From contig JBLHZY010000001.1 of assembly GCA_047631555.1 (NCBI GenBank), positions 992,001 to 1,056,000 on the forward strand: 64,000 nucleotides of DNA, in the 5' to 3' direction. The notes beneath the pieces were generated by a model. That model was not told where the DNA came from and ran no database searches. It saw nothing but the letters and a program-made list of their open reading frames with translations. The position numbers and the translations under genes are program-made. This document shows positions 45,368-54,715 of the stretch, one piece after another (the stretch's first letter is position 1; every line of letters starts with the position of its first letter). This stretch comes from JBLHZY01 sp047631555 (GTDB taxonomy: Bacteria; Pseudomonadota; Alphaproteobacteria; Rhodobacterales; Rhodobacteraceae).

Positions 45368-46135
45368 ATGACCCTTCGCCAAATTCTTGCCCGCGCGGTT
45401 GCCCCGCTGGCCCTCGCCGCAACGCTCGCCCTGCCCGCCGCGGCCTTTGACGCCAGCACAATGAACCCCGCCGAGCGCGAAGCCTTTGGTGCCGAAATCC
45501 GCGCCTATCTGTTGCAAAATCCCGAAGTGCTGATGGAAGCCATCGCCGTCTTGGAAAAACGCCAAGACGAAGCGCAAGGCGCTGACGATCTCACGCTGGT
45601 AAAGACCAATTTCAAAGAGATTTTTGAGGATGAAGGCTCTTGGGTCGGCGGCAATCCCGATGGCGATATCACCATCGTTGAATTCATGGATTACAACTGC
45701 GGCTATTGCAAAAAGGCCCACCCTGAAGTGAGCAAGCTTTTGGAAACGGACAAGAATATTCGCTTTATTGTCAAAGAGTTCCCCATTCTGGGCGAAACCT
45801 CTGTATTGGGGTCGCGCTTTGCCATTGCAACCCGCGCTGTGGCTGGCGACGCAGCCTATGCCAAGGTCCACGATACATTGATGACCCAGCGCGGCGGGAT
45901 TTCCGACAAGTCGCTTGATCGTCTGGCCAAGGAGTTTGACCTTGATATCAAAGCGATCCGCAAAGAGATGGATTCGGACACGACAAACGCCATTCTGCAA
46001 GCCAACTCCGAGCTCGCCCAACGCCTTGCGATCACCGGAACGCCGACCTTCGTGATGGGCGATAATCTGGTGCGTGGCTATGTGCCGCTCGACACTATGC
46101 AGAAAATCGTCGCCGAACTGCGCGCCGCCGAATAG
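45368..46135 (+). CDS. DsbA-family periplasmic thiol oxidoreductase
   Basis: A 255-residue protein with a signal peptide (about 1-26, cleavage after AAA). An N-terminal helical region follows (NPAEREAFGAEIRAYLLQ, about 33-65), like the oligomerisation region of ScsC-type proteins. The thioredoxin domain has CGYC at C111-C114 and the cis-proline GTPTFVMG. The extra N-terminal helix suggests a disulfide isomerase or reductase-like role rather than plain DsbA, but this is inferred. It lies about 50 bases upstream of a small membrane protein gene on the same strand. Confidence 0.9.
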   Translation: MTLRQILARAVAPLALAATLALPAAAFDASTMNPAEREAFGAEIRAYLLQNPEVLMEAIAVLEKRQDEAQGADDLTLVKTNFKEIFEDEGSWVGGNPDGDITIVEFMDYNCGYCKKAHPEVSKLLETDKNIRFIVKEFPILGETSVLGSRFAIATRAVAGDAAYAKVHDTLMTQRGGISDKSLDRLAKEFDLDIKAIRKEMDSDTTNAILQANSELAQRLAITGTPTFVMGDNLVRGYVPLDTMQKIVAELRAAE

Positions 46136-46183
46136 CGCACAGCCCCGCAAATCCGCCCGTTCACCGAACCAAGAGAGTTTAGG

Positions 46184-46573
46184 ATGACCCAGTCAGACCA
46201 GGATCAGGATCAAGGCCAAGACCAAGATCAACCGGGCGCGCCGCCAATCGGCCTGCGCCCGGAAATCGACATCTCAAAATGGCTTTGGCTGGCCCCGGCG
46301 ATCATGCTTTTGGTGGCGGTGCTGCCGCTGCCTTATGTCTATTACATCGCGCTGCGCTGGATCGTTGCGGGCGCGGCAGGGTTTATCGCTTGGAAAGAGT
46401 TTGCGCTGAACAACAATGCGGCCAATTCCTATGTTTGGATTTTCGCCGCGATCGCGCTTGTCTTCAATCCGATCTTCCCGGTCCATCTGTTCCGGCTGGC
46501 TTGGATTGCAATCGGCCTGTTTAGCGCGGCGGCCTTCATCGGCCATTACAAACTGCGCCAAGAAAGCGAATAA
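46184..46573 (+). CDS. Small membrane protein (DUF6804-like)
   Basis: A 129-residue protein with a repetitive Asp/Gln N-terminus (MTQSDQDQDQGQDQDQ), a short linker and about four membrane segments (about 32-50, 55-72, 82-95, 102-118). The blocks RWIVAGAAGFIAWKEF and FNPIFPVHLFRLAWIAIGL resemble the family I know as DUF6804; I am not certain of the number. Function is unknown. It ends at a bidirectional terminator before the convergent ispG. Confidence 0.75.
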   Translation: MTQSDQDQDQGQDQDQPGAPPIGLRPEIDISKWLWLAPAIMLLVAVLPLPYVYYIALRWIVAGAAGFIAWKEFALNNNAANSYVWIFAAIALVFNPIFPVHLFRLAWIAIGLFSAAAFIGHYKLRQESE

Positions 46574-46609
46574 GCCCGCGGGCCGCTCAAAACCTTCACG
46601 ACCCAAACG

Positions 46610-46640
46610 AAAAGGGGCGCCATCACCCGGCGCCCCTTTT
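46610..46640. terminator. Bidirectional terminator
   Basis: A perfect 12-bp inverted repeat, AAAAGGGGCGCC (46610-46621) and GGCGCCCCTTTT (46629-46640), with a 7-base loop. T-runs on both strands serve the 46184 gene and the convergent ispG. Confidence 0.92.
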
Positions 46641-46660
46641 TTAATCCGCGCTTCGGGCGC

Positions 46661-47812
46661 TTATTCCGCCGCTTGCGCCTCAGCCGCAACAGCCGCTTCA
46701 ATCGCCTCGGCGCGCGTTTCGACCTGCTCAACGATGTGATCGACCATCTGCTCGTTAGAAAGCTTATGGCTCTGCTTGCCCGCAAGATAGACCATGCCAG
46801 AGCCCGCGCCCCCGCCGGTAAAGCCAACATCCGTCATCAAGGCCTCGCCCGGCCCGTTAACCACACAGCCGATGATCGACAGGCTCATCGGGGTCTTGAT
46901 ATGCTCAAGCCGCTTCTCCAAAGCCTCAACCGTTTTGATCACGTCAAAGCCTTGGCGCGCACAGGACGGGCAGGAAATGATGTTTACGCCGCGATGGCGC
47001 AGCCCCAACGATTTGAGGATCTCATAGCCAACCTTGACCTCCTCAACCGGATCCGCAGAAAGCGAAACCCGGATCGTGTCGCCAATCCCGGCCCAAAGCA
47101 AATTGCCCATGCCGATGGCCGATTTGATCGTCCCCGAGGTCAGCCCGCCCGCCTCTGTGATGCCAAGATGGATCGGCGCATCCGTGGCCTCGGCCAGGGC
47201 CTGATAGGCGGCAGCCGCCAAGAAAACATCCGAAGCTTTGACCGAGATTTTGAATTCGTGGAAATCGTTGTCTTGCAGGATTTTGATGTGATCCATGCCG
47301 CTCTCGACCATCGCATCGGGGCAAGGTTCGCCATATTTATCAAGCAGATGCTTCTCAAGCGAGCCCGCATTAACGCCAATGCGGATCGAGCAGCCATGAT
47401 CGCGCGCCGCTTTGATCACTTCGCGCACACGGCTCTCGTCGCCGATGTTGCCCGGGTTGATCCGCAGGCAAGCCGCCCCCGCCTCTGCCGCTTCAATCGC
47501 GCGCTTATAATGGAAGTGAATGTCCGCAACGATCGGCACAGGGCTTTCGCGGCAAATCTCTTTAAGAGCGGCGGTTGCGGCCTGATCCGGCGCGGAAATG
47601 CGCACGATATCGGCCCCGGCTTCGGCAGCCGCGATCACTTGGCCAAGCGTGGCTTTGACATCGCCACTATCGGTGTTGGTCATGGTCTGAACGGTGATCG
47701 GGGCATCGCCGCCAACCGGCACATTGCCAACCATAATCTGGCGGGATTTGCGCCGCTCAATGGCGCGCCAAGGGCGAATAGCGGCAAGCGATTTGGGATC
47801 GTTCAGGGACAT
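46661..47812 (-). CDS. ispG: 4-hydroxy-3-methylbut-2-enyl diphosphate synthase (IspG/GcpE)
   Basis: Converts methylerythritol cyclodiphosphate to hydroxymethylbutenyl diphosphate in the MEP isoprenoid pathway, using a [4Fe-4S] cluster. The 383-residue protein has the N-terminal MVGNVPVGGDAPITVQTMTN, ADIHFHYKRAIEAAEAG, and cluster cysteines in SCPSCARQGFDV and GCVVNGPGEA. It follows the RodZ-like gene by about 130 bases on the same strand, a pairing common in alphaproteobacteria. Confidence 0.97.
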   Translation of the reverse strand: MSLNDPKSLAAIRPWRAIERRKSRQIMVGNVPVGGDAPITVQTMTNTDSGDVKATLGQVIAAAEAGADIVRISAPDQAATAALKEICRESPVPIVADIHFHYKRAIEAAEAGAACLRINPGNIGDESRVREVIKAARDHGCSIRIGVNAGSLEKHLLDKYGEPCPDAMVESGMDHIKILQDNDFHEFKISVKASDVFLAAAAYQALAEATDAPIHLGITEAGGLTSGTIKSAIGMGNLLWAGIGDTIRVSLSADPVEEVKVGYEILKSLGLRHRGVNIISCPSCARQGFDVIKTVEALEKRLEHIKTPMSLSIIGCVVNGPGEALMTDVGFTGGGAGSGMVYLAGKQSHKLSNEQMVDHIVEQVETRAEAIEAAVAAEAQAAE

Positions 47813-47941
47813 AACAACAGCCTTCCGCGCTGATACCTGCGAAAGCTTGCGCTCGCGCTTTGCGTTGCCAAACAGATAATCCCCAGCCCCGGTCAGGGCA
47901 AGGTTTTAGCGGTCAAAACTCTGAAAATCAGCGGCGCGGCG

Positions 47942-49189
47942 CTACTCAGCTACTGGCACAGCGCCCGTTGGGCCAACCGGCGCAAGCAAAGCGGCCTGCG
48001 CGTCAGCCACATTGAAGATCTCGGCCAAGGCGGAATCCTTATCCAAATTGGCCACTTGATAGACCTCTTTGATCACATCCACACCAAGCGCGATATTCTT
48101 CACGACCGAAGGACCATCGCCCGCCGGGCCGTAAACCTCGCCGTTGACGGCAAAATAAACGCCGCCCGCATTGCCCGACCGCAAAAGCGGCGGCTGCTCG
48201 GTCGCAGGCAGCACATAGCGCTCGCCCGCATCGAGAACTTTCTCAAACAAAACAGTGCCATCCGCGGAATTGACCCGCACCCAAGAGGCGCGCACCGCAA
48301 AGAGAATAACCTCAGGCACATCCGCCTCAACAACTTGAATGCCGGCGCCCTCTGCGCCAAATCCCGCCGCGATCCCGCCGATATTGGGCGCACGATCGCC
48401 GCGCATCACATCCGTTGAAGCAAAGCCGCCAAGCCCGCCATTAAGGCCCGGATCAAGCGCCGCAATCGGCCCGTCACGCGCAACCATCACCGGCACATCA
48501 AGCGCCTGCGGGCGATACAGCCGATCAAAGGCATCCGCGCTTGGAACCGCTGTCGCCATCTCGGGCGCAGCCGAGGCAATCTGATCGCGCCCCGCATCCA
48601 CATTGCCCAAATCCGCAACCACACCGGGCGCTTGATCAAGCGGCGTAAACTCAACCTTTTGAATTTCCTGCAAAACCGACCAGCCGCCATAGCCAATCCC
48701 AAGGATCAGCGCACAAAGCACCGCCACAGAGCCAAGCGCGCCAGGCTCAATCTTGGAAAGCATCGCCTCGCCGCGCGGAACGAAAATCGCATTTGGATCG
48801 GCCAAAGGATCGCGCGACACCGTATCTTTGGGCGATGTTTTGGGCGCCTTGGCCCCAGAGGCCGCAGGCGACATGCCGTGCACGACAGCAAAATTGCCCT
48901 CAAGGCAGAATTTCTCATAGGCCCATTCGGGATCAAGCCCGAGGTAGCGCGCATAAGAGCGCACATAACCTGCGATAAAACCGGGTGTTTCAAAGGCTGT
49001 TGGATCGGCGTTTTCAATCGCGGCGATATAGGTCGCTTTGATTTTGAGCTCGCGCTGCACATCCAAAAGGGATTTGGCCAGCGTGGCGCGTTCGCCTCGC
49101 ATCAGATCGCCCAAACGCAGTTCAAAAGCGTCAAAACCCTTCGGTTCTTCGCTTTCCTGAGCCGATGGTTTTGCCCACCGACCAATCAT
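47942..49189 (-). CDS. RodZ-like helix-turn-helix membrane protein
   Basis: A 415-residue single-span protein with an N-terminal HTH domain (about 24-95, including IKATYIAAIENADPTAFETP), an acidic/basic linker, a membrane segment (about 151-172) and a periplasmic region with a DUF4115-type domain (about 275-365). RodZ couples the MreB filament to the wall machinery, and the HTH domain in that family binds MreB rather than DNA. Role here is inferred from architecture. It lies upstream of ispG. Confidence 0.87.
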   Translation of the reverse strand: MIGRWAKPSAQESEEPKGFDAFELRLGDLMRGERATLAKSLLDVQRELKIKATYIAAIENADPTAFETPGFIAGYVRSYARYLGLDPEWAYEKFCLEGNFAVVHGMSPAASGAKAPKTSPKDTVSRDPLADPNAIFVPRGEAMLSKIEPGALGSVAVLCALILGIGYGGWSVLQEIQKVEFTPLDQAPGVVADLGNVDAGRDQIASAAPEMATAVPSADAFDRLYRPQALDVPVMVARDGPIAALDPGLNGGLGGFASTDVMRGDRAPNIGGIAAGFGAEGAGIQVVEADVPEVILFAVRASWVRVNSADGTVLFEKVLDAGERYVLPATEQPPLLRSGNAGGVYFAVNGEVYGPAGDGPSVVKNIALGVDVIKEVYQVANLDKDSALAEIFNVADAQAALLAPVGPTGAVPVAE

Positions 49190-49307
49190 AGGAACTGCCC
49201 CATCACTGCCATCTGTATCCCCAATTGCTGACGAATCGCCTGACCATTCTCAGCGTCTTAAGGAGATATTACCATATTCTGTGTGTTTGCGCACCCTTAG
49301 ATGCTAA

Positions 49308-50531
49308 TTAGCCGGCCAACTCGGCGCGATTTAGCGCACAATGGGACCACAGCGCGTCCATCGCATTGACCAAGGCATCCATTTCGCGCGGCCCATGCAC
49401 CGGGCTTGGGGTAAAACGCAGCCGCTCTGTGCCGCGTGGAACGGTCGGATAATTGATCGGCTGGACGTAAATCCCATGCTCTTCAAGCAGCATGTCCGAC
49501 ATCTTTTGCGTATGCACAGGATTGCCAACAATGACCGGAACGATATGGCTGCCGTGATCGATAATCGGCAGGCCCATCCCCTTGAGACGCATCTTGAGAA
49601 TGCGCGCTTGGGTCTGGTGACGCTCGCGCAGTTCATTGTCGGTTTTCAGATGCCGCACAGAGGCCGCAGCGCCCGCTGCAACCGCTGGCGGAATGGAGGT
49701 CGTAAAGATGAAGCCCGGCGCGTAAGACCTTATCGCATCACACATTTTTGCTGATGCCGCGATATAGCCGCCCATCACGCCGTAGGCCTTTGCCAAAGTG
49801 CCGTTGATGATGTCGATACGGTGCATCAACCCATCGCGTTCGGCCACACCGGCCCCGCGCGGGCCATACATGCCAACCGCGTGAACCTCGTCAATATAGG
49901 TCAGTGCATTGAACTCATCCGCCAGATCGCAGATCGCCTCAATCGGGCCGAAATCGCCATCCATCGAGTAGACGGATTCAAAGGCAATCAGTTTTGGCGC
50001 AGCAGGATCATCGGCGGCCAGAAGCGCGCGCAGATGCTCAACATCATTGTGCCGGAAAATTCGTTTGGCCCCGCCGTTGCGGCGTACGCCTTCAATCATC
50101 GAGGCATGATTCAATTCGTCTGAATAAATAATCAGCCCCGGGAACAGCTTGGGCAGCGTGCTTAACGTCGCGTCATTGGCGATATAGGCCGAGGTAAACA
50201 GCAAGGCCGCTTCTTTGCGGTGCAAATCGGCAAGCTCGGCCTCAAGCGCGTTGTGATAGACGGTTGTGCCGGAAATATTGCGTGTCCCGCCCGAGCCTGC
50301 GCCCGTCGCGTCAATCGCCTCATGCATCGCCGCCAAAACGACCGGATGCTGACCCATGCCCAAATAATCGTTGCCACACCAGACAGTTACGTCTTGCTCA
50401 TCCCCATCGGGGCGGCGCCAAATCGCATGGGGAAAATTGCCCTGACGGCGTTCAATATCGATAAAGGTGCGATAGCGCCCCTCATCATGCAACTGTTGCA
50501 AGGCACTATCCAGCTTGGCCGTATAATCCAC
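49308..50531 (-). CDS. hemA: 5-aminolevulinate synthase
   Basis: Condenses glycine and succinyl-CoA to 5-aminolevulinate, the first step of haem (and bacteriochlorophyll, where made) synthesis by the C4 route typical of alphaproteobacteria. The 407-residue protein has the usual start MDYTAKLDSALQQL, the PLP lysine in GTLAKAYGVMGG, and LKMRLKGMGLPI. The start is GTG at 50531, with AAGGAG upstream at good spacing. An FnrL-type box lies 122 bases upstream, suggesting oxygen control. Confidence 0.97.
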   Translation of the reverse strand: MDYTAKLDSALQQLHDEGRYRTFIDIERRQGNFPHAIWRRPDGDEQDVTVWCGNDYLGMGQHPVVLAAMHEAIDATGAGSGGTRNISGTTVYHNALEAELADLHRKEAALLFTSAYIANDATLSTLPKLFPGLIIYSDELNHASMIEGVRRNGGAKRIFRHNDVEHLRALLAADDPAAPKLIAFESVYSMDGDFGPIEAICDLADEFNALTYIDEVHAVGMYGPRGAGVAERDGLMHRIDIINGTLAKAYGVMGGYIAASAKMCDAIRSYAPGFIFTTSIPPAVAAGAAASVRHLKTDNELRERHQTQARILKMRLKGMGLPIIDHGSHIVPVIVGNPVHTQKMSDMLLEEHGIYVQPINYPTVPRGTERLRFTPSPVHGPREMDALVNAMDALWSHCALNRAELAG

Positions 50532-50652
50532 CCATATCTCCTTCGTGCGTCTCTTAGCAGGCTCATCCTAACGGCACTTTTCGCCGGAATAAAGAATGTA
50601 TTCCACTTTTCTTATGTGAACGATACCTAGCCTGTTCACCGACCCTTTTAAA

Positions 50653-50666
50653 ATGATCTAAATCAA
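50653..50666. promoter_or_regulatory. FNR/FnrL-type box between hemA and the M20 gene
   Basis: The site ATGAT-CTAA-ATCAA matches the TTGAT-N4-ATCAA consensus at 9 of 10 specified positions. It lies between divergent genes, 122 bases from the hemA start and 80 from the M20 dipeptidase start. FnrL control of hemA is known in Rhodobacter; use at this site is inferred. Confidence 0.65.
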
Positions 50667-50745
50667 ACCGAACGAATGCGCCACTGGACAGCCGGTCGCA
50701 GGCTGATACTTTTGCCCTAACAACCCATTAACCAAAGGCCTCATT

Positions 50746-52122
50746 ATGACGCTCGATCCCGTTCTCGCCCGTATCGATTCCGATCTGCCCGATGCGATCG
50801 CCCGCCTGTTCGATCTGCTGCGCATCCCCTCGATCTCGACCGATCCGGCCTATAAAGCCGCCTGTGATGAGGCGGCGGATTGGCTTGTTGATGATCTGCA
50901 ATCCATCGGAATCGATGCGCAAAAACGCCCCACACCAGGCCACCCAATGGTCGTTGGCCATGCAGGCTCGGGCGGCACCCACGCGATTTTCTACGGCCAT
51001 TATGACGTCCAACCCGTTGATCCGCTTGAACTTTGGGAGCGCGACCCGTTTGATCCCGGCCTTGAAGAGACGCCAAAGGGCCCGATCATTCGCGGCCGTG
51101 GCGCCTCGGACGACAAGGGCCAGTTGATGACCTTTATTGAGGCCTGCCGCGCCTGGATTGCCGTTCACGGCGCGCTGCCTGCCAAGATCAGCTTCTTCTT
51201 TGAGGGCGAAGAGGAAAGCGGCTCGCCCTCCTTGATCCCATTCATGAAGGAAAACGCCGAAGAGCTGCGCGCCGATGTCGCCCTGATCTGCGACACGGGC
51301 ATGTTTGGCAGCGAGACGCCGACGATCGTCACCCGCCTGCGCGGGCTGATGGGCGAAGAGATTGTGATCAAAGGCGCGTCAAAAGATTTGCATTCGGGCA
51401 TGTTTGGCGGGCCAGCGATCAACCCGATCCGTGTGCTTAGCCGCATCATTGCCGGGCTGCACGATGATCAAGGCCGCATCACCCTGCCCGGCTTTTACGA
51501 CGGCGTGCCCGATCTGCCCGCCGATATTGCCGCCCAGTGGCAGGCGCTCGGCTTTGACGAGGCCGCTTTCCTTGGCGATGTGGGCCTGAGCGCCCCGGCA
51601 GGAGAGGCGGGCAAATCCGCGCTTGAGATGATCTGGTCGCGCCCCACTTGCGAAGTCAACGGCATCATCGGCGGCTATACTGGCGACGGGTTCAAAACCG
51701 TGCTGCCGGCTGAAGCGCGCGCCAAAATCAGCTTTCGCCTTGTCGGCACCCAAGACCCCCACGCCATCCGCGAGGCCTTTCACGCCTATGTGCGCGCCGC
51801 CCTGCCCAAAGATTGCGAGGTCGAATTCCATCCCCACGGCGCCTCCCCCGCGGCTGAAATGCAAACCAGCCACCCCGCCTTTGAAGCGGCCCGCGCCGCC
51901 CTTTCCGATGAATGGCCCAAAGAGGCGGCCTTCGTTGGCTGCGGCGGCTCGATCCCGATTGCGGGCTATTTCAAGGACTATCTTGATACCGATGCCATGC
52001 TGATCGGCTTTGCCAAGGATGATGATCAAATCCACTCGCCCAACGAGAAATACGACCTCGTGAGCTTTCACAAAGGCATCCGTAGCTGGGCGCGCATCCT
52101 CGCCAAACTCGCTGAAGCCTAA
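50746..52122 (+). CDS. M20 family metallopeptidase (dipeptidase-like)
   Basis: A 458-residue cytoplasmic di-metal peptidase. Metal ligands are visible in FYGHYDVQPVDP (His), GRGASDDKGQ (Asp) and EGEEESGSP (Glu pair); the lid domain contains GGYTGDGFKTVLPAEARAKI. It is of the carnosinase/dipeptidase type, like many ArgE/DapE/CndP relatives. Substrate cannot be read. It is divergent from hemA and overlaps the next gene end by four bases. Confidence 0.92.
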   Translation: MTLDPVLARIDSDLPDAIARLFDLLRIPSISTDPAYKAACDEAADWLVDDLQSIGIDAQKRPTPGHPMVVGHAGSGGTHAIFYGHYDVQPVDPLELWERDPFDPGLEETPKGPIIRGRGASDDKGQLMTFIEACRAWIAVHGALPAKISFFFEGEEESGSPSLIPFMKENAEELRADVALICDTGMFGSETPTIVTRLRGLMGEEIVIKGASKDLHSGMFGGPAINPIRVLSRIIAGLHDDQGRITLPGFYDGVPDLPADIAAQWQALGFDEAAFLGDVGLSAPAGEAGKSALEMIWSRPTCEVNGIIGGYTGDGFKTVLPAEARAKISFRLVGTQDPHAIREAFHAYVRAALPKDCEVEFHPHGASPAAEMQTSHPAFEAARAALSDEWPKEAAFVGCGGSIPIAGYFKDYLDTDAMLIGFAKDDDQIHSPNEKYDLVSFHKGIRSWARILAKLAEA

Positions 52123-52352
52123 CCCTTTTCGGCGCGCTTTGCCTGCACAACCCGCACGATCTTGGCGATGAAAAACAGCCAAGGCGCCCCGTGCAGCGCC
52201 AGATCAAAAATATCCATCGGTGCGCCAAGCGCGCCGGTGAACAGCATCCCCAGCTTTTCCCAAAGATGCGGCGGCGCAAACGGCGCAAGCCCCAGTGTAA
52301 AAGCGGCAAGCGCAAAGAAGCCGAGCGATGTTTGATCAATGAATTTTATCAT
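52119..52352 (-). CDS. Small hypothetical membrane protein
   Basis: A 77-residue product (if started at ATG 52352) with two hydrophobic stretches (about 6-22 and 54-66) and the block MDIFDLALHGAPWLFFIAKI. Similar small proteins of unknown function occur in this family of bacteria. A GGGAGA lies immediately before the ATG, closer than ideal; a TTG start at 52394 would add 14 residues. It is convergent with the M20 gene, overlapping its end by four bases. Confidence 0.7.
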   Translation of the reverse strand: MIKFIDQTSLGFFALAAFTLGLAPFAPPHLWEKLGMLFTGALGAPMDIFDLALHGAPWLFFIAKIVRVVQAKRAEKG

Positions 52353-52491
52353 TCTCCCAATATGGGGAGGATCCGCGCCATTTCCATGCGCCAAAGCGCC
52401 TCATCGCAGCCAAGCAGCGCCAAAACGCGCCAATACAACGGCCAAAATCCCCCTAAGTGCATGGGAAAATCATCATAATGGCAAAAAGGAG

Positions 52492-52568
52492 TGGCGCGGT
52501 TGACGGGGCTCGAACCCGCGACCCCCGGCGTGACAGGCCGGTACTCTAACCAGCTGAGCTACAACCGC
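52492..52568 (-). tRNA. tRNA-Asp (GTC), copy 1
   Basis: A 77-base tRNA with a 7-bp acceptor stem (GCGGTTG with CAACCGC), discriminator G, encoded CCA, and anticodon loop CTGTCAC (anticodon GTC) closed by CCGGC/GCCGG. The T-loop and D-loop are normal. It differs from copy 2 at a T-loop and a D-loop base. Confidence 0.97.
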
Positions 52569-52599
52569 GCATCAGCTCGGGGCATTTGGATGGATAGCG

Positions 52600-52676
52600 T
52601 GGCGCGGTTGACGGGACTCGAACCCGCGACCCCCGGCGTGACAGGCCGGTACTCTAACCAACTGAGCTACAACCGC
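52600..52676 (-). tRNA. tRNA-Asp (GTC), copy 2
   Basis: The upstream member of a tandem pair, 77 bases, with the same acceptor, anticodon and variable regions as copy 1, separated from it by 31 bases. Two single-base differences (D-loop and T-loop) were seen. The pair is probably transcribed together from a promoter above 52676. Confidence 0.97.
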
Positions 52677-52999
52677 CCGCTATCCGCCCAAGGCAAGCCT
52701 CGAACGTTTGGGCGTTCTATGGCCGCGCGCTTCACTCGTCAAGCATCAAACGCGCGGAAATGGCGGCAAGTGTGGATTTGATGTGGGCGGTGTGTATCCG
52801 GGCCGCAAAATCGCGCATAAACGGCTGGATTTGCGCGCGAACCGCGCCGCCTGCGCAAATCTGCATCACCTCATCAGGTGTGGCCGAAACCACCGGAATG
52901 CGCAAAACCAAATCGGGTGCGAATCCCGCCAAGGCCGTTATCGCGGCGATGGCGGGAGGTCAGGAATTGCGCCGCCTATTCGACTGGAAACATCCCTTT
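52677..52999. other. Intergenic region between tRNA-Asp and the dehydrogenase-like gene
   Basis: It should carry the tRNA-Asp promoter. On the minus strand an open frame (52732-52932) from a TTG gives a 66-residue product that I do not recognise; it lacks a ribosome-binding site. I do not call it as a gene. Confidence 0.4.
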
Positions 53000-54145
53000 T
53001 TAGGCAAGCGCCAAGTGCGGATACTCTAGCTGTCGGTTCTGGAAAGAAAGAATGCTTGGCTTCACGACAACGCCCGCATCGACGTTCAAGGCGCGCCGGA
53101 TTGTCTCATTTTCCTGCCAAGAACTGCGCCCGCTTATGACGGTTTGCAGATACACAACAAGAGCCGCAGAAATGGAGCGAGACGCGCTTTCCCACAGATA
53201 ATTCGGGGTATGATCGACAGCGTAATAGTCGGTTTTTTCGACCTTAAACATGGGCTCTTTGAAGGTCGTTGGCTTGGCGAAATAAAAGCCCATGCCCTCA
53301 TCACAGCTCACATCCACGATCAAACTTCCCGGCTTCAAGCAGGATTTCTCCTCTTCTGTGACAAAATCCAACGGATGATCCGTATCCTGATAGGTTCCAT
53401 TTACGATGATATCCGCCTCGGCGATCAGTTCGCACAAAGGGCGTTCACAGCCGTCATGCTCAACGACCAACATCCGCGCTTCGCCTGCGCCGCCTTCGCG
53501 AATGCGCACGTATTCGCAATCCAGAACCTCTTCGCGCACTTCGTGGTCAGGGCGTTGAATACAAATGGTAATATCTCTAAACCCATGCGCTTTGAGCGCA
53601 TAAATAGCCCCTCGGCTGACCGCCCCAAAACTGAAAATGATGGTCTTGCGCTGATTGCCGTAATGGCCATCAATTCCCTTCAATCGCAGCGCATGCAAAA
53701 TGGCGCAGTACCCAGCCATCTCGTTGTTCTTATAAAACGTGTGCCTTCCAACTTGCCCAGATGGGCTCCAGACAAACATGTCCTCAAAAGCAATCAAGGT
53801 CAGTTTGCGATCAATCGCGGCCTGCGTGATTGCGCGTTGTTGGGCGCAGTGCGGATAGCCCCAAAGGATGCCGCCCTCTTTTAGCTCTTCAAGATCGCTC
53901 AGCGTGGGTTTGGCAACGATAACATTTCCAATGTCCGACAACAGCGCTGCGCGAGACGCAACACCGCCGGTTTGCGCGGCGATTTCAGCATCTGATATGC
54001 CAAATGGCTCGCCGTAACCTTCTTCAAAAATCAGCTTTTTGCGGCAAGTTTCGGTCAATCTGGTCAGGTGGTCGGGATGAATCGGGACACGCCGTTCATC
54101 TACCTTCTTGGACGTCCCAATGACGCCAAAGGTTAGCTCGCTCAT
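53000..54145 (-). CDS. N5-(carboxyethyl)ornithine synthase / alanine dehydrogenase-like protein
   Basis: A 381-residue NAD(P)-dependent opine-type or alanine dehydrogenase-family protein. Recognisable blocks are the N-terminal ERRVPIHPDHLTRL, FEEGYGEPFGISDAEI and AGYCAILHALRL, an atypical nucleotide-binding loop FSFGAVSRGAIYAL, and VDHTPNYLWESASRSISAAL. This last block resembles the end of N5-(carboxyethyl)ornithine synthases. The substrate is uncertain. There is only a weak GGAAT before the ATG. GC is visibly lower than in neighbours. It is a single gene between tRNA-Asp and tRNA-Val, which suggests an accessory insertion. Confidence 0.75.
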   Translation of the reverse strand: MSELTFGVIGTSKKVDERRVPIHPDHLTRLTETCRKKLIFEEGYGEPFGISDAEIAAQTGGVASRAALLSDIGNVIVAKPTLSDLEELKEGGILWGYPHCAQQRAITQAAIDRKLTLIAFEDMFVWSPSGQVGRHTFYKNNEMAGYCAILHALRLKGIDGHYGNQRKTIIFSFGAVSRGAIYALKAHGFRDITICIQRPDHEVREEVLDCEYVRIREGGAGEARMLVVEHDGCERPLCELIAEADIIVNGTYQDTDHPLDFVTEEEKSCLKPGSLIVDVSCDEGMGFYFAKPTTFKEPMFKVEKTDYYAVDHTPNYLWESASRSISAALVVYLQTVISGRSSWQENETIRRALNVDAGVVVKPSILSFQNRQLEYPHLALA

Positions 54146-54496
54146 ATTTTATTCCAAATCTGGGGGTTTACCCCCTGAAGTCATTGTCGATTTTCGACGA
54201 TGATCTGAGCCAACTGTGGACGAACGTTGTTTTGACAATCCACAAAGCCAAATTCGGCGCGCCCGTCAAAGATGTCGACAAACGGTGCGCACGATTTTGA
54301 AATGCTGGCTAGAAGCTGTATGCCTTACGTGACTGTCCGCAAAATTGCAATTTATTGCTGGTTTTGGCATGAACAGAGGAAGACTTGGATGATTGGCGGG
54401 CGAAAGCATGCAAAATTTTCACCCTTTCCCCAATATCCAATCGCAAAAAACAGTCCGATCGCAACCAGACGGATTTAGCAATTTCAAAGCGGAAAA
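54146..54496. other. Lower-GC intergenic region
   Basis: Between the dehydrogenase-like gene and tRNA-Val, on the 3' side of the tRNA. It is visibly poorer in GC. A 68-codon open frame on the plus strand (54272-54478) has no ribosome-binding site or recognisable content. I looked for a repeat of the tRNA 3' end (an attachment site) and did not see one. Confidence 0.4.
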
Positions 54497-54572
<76 letters not shown>

Positions 54573-54715
54573 GCTGCGGGGCTAATAGCCGGAAACCAAA
54601 ACCCAGCGCAAGGGCAAATTGCAAAGAAAATCCGATTGAAGCCAATTGCGTTTGTTTGAGCCGAATTTCGCATCGGATTTGGCAAAACACGCCGCGCAGA
54701 GCCGCCCGCTGCGCC

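Noticed and set aside
52732..52932. 66-codon open frame upstream of tRNA-Asp
   Set aside because: Starts at TTG with no ribosome-binding site and no recognised family; kept only as a note in the gap entry.
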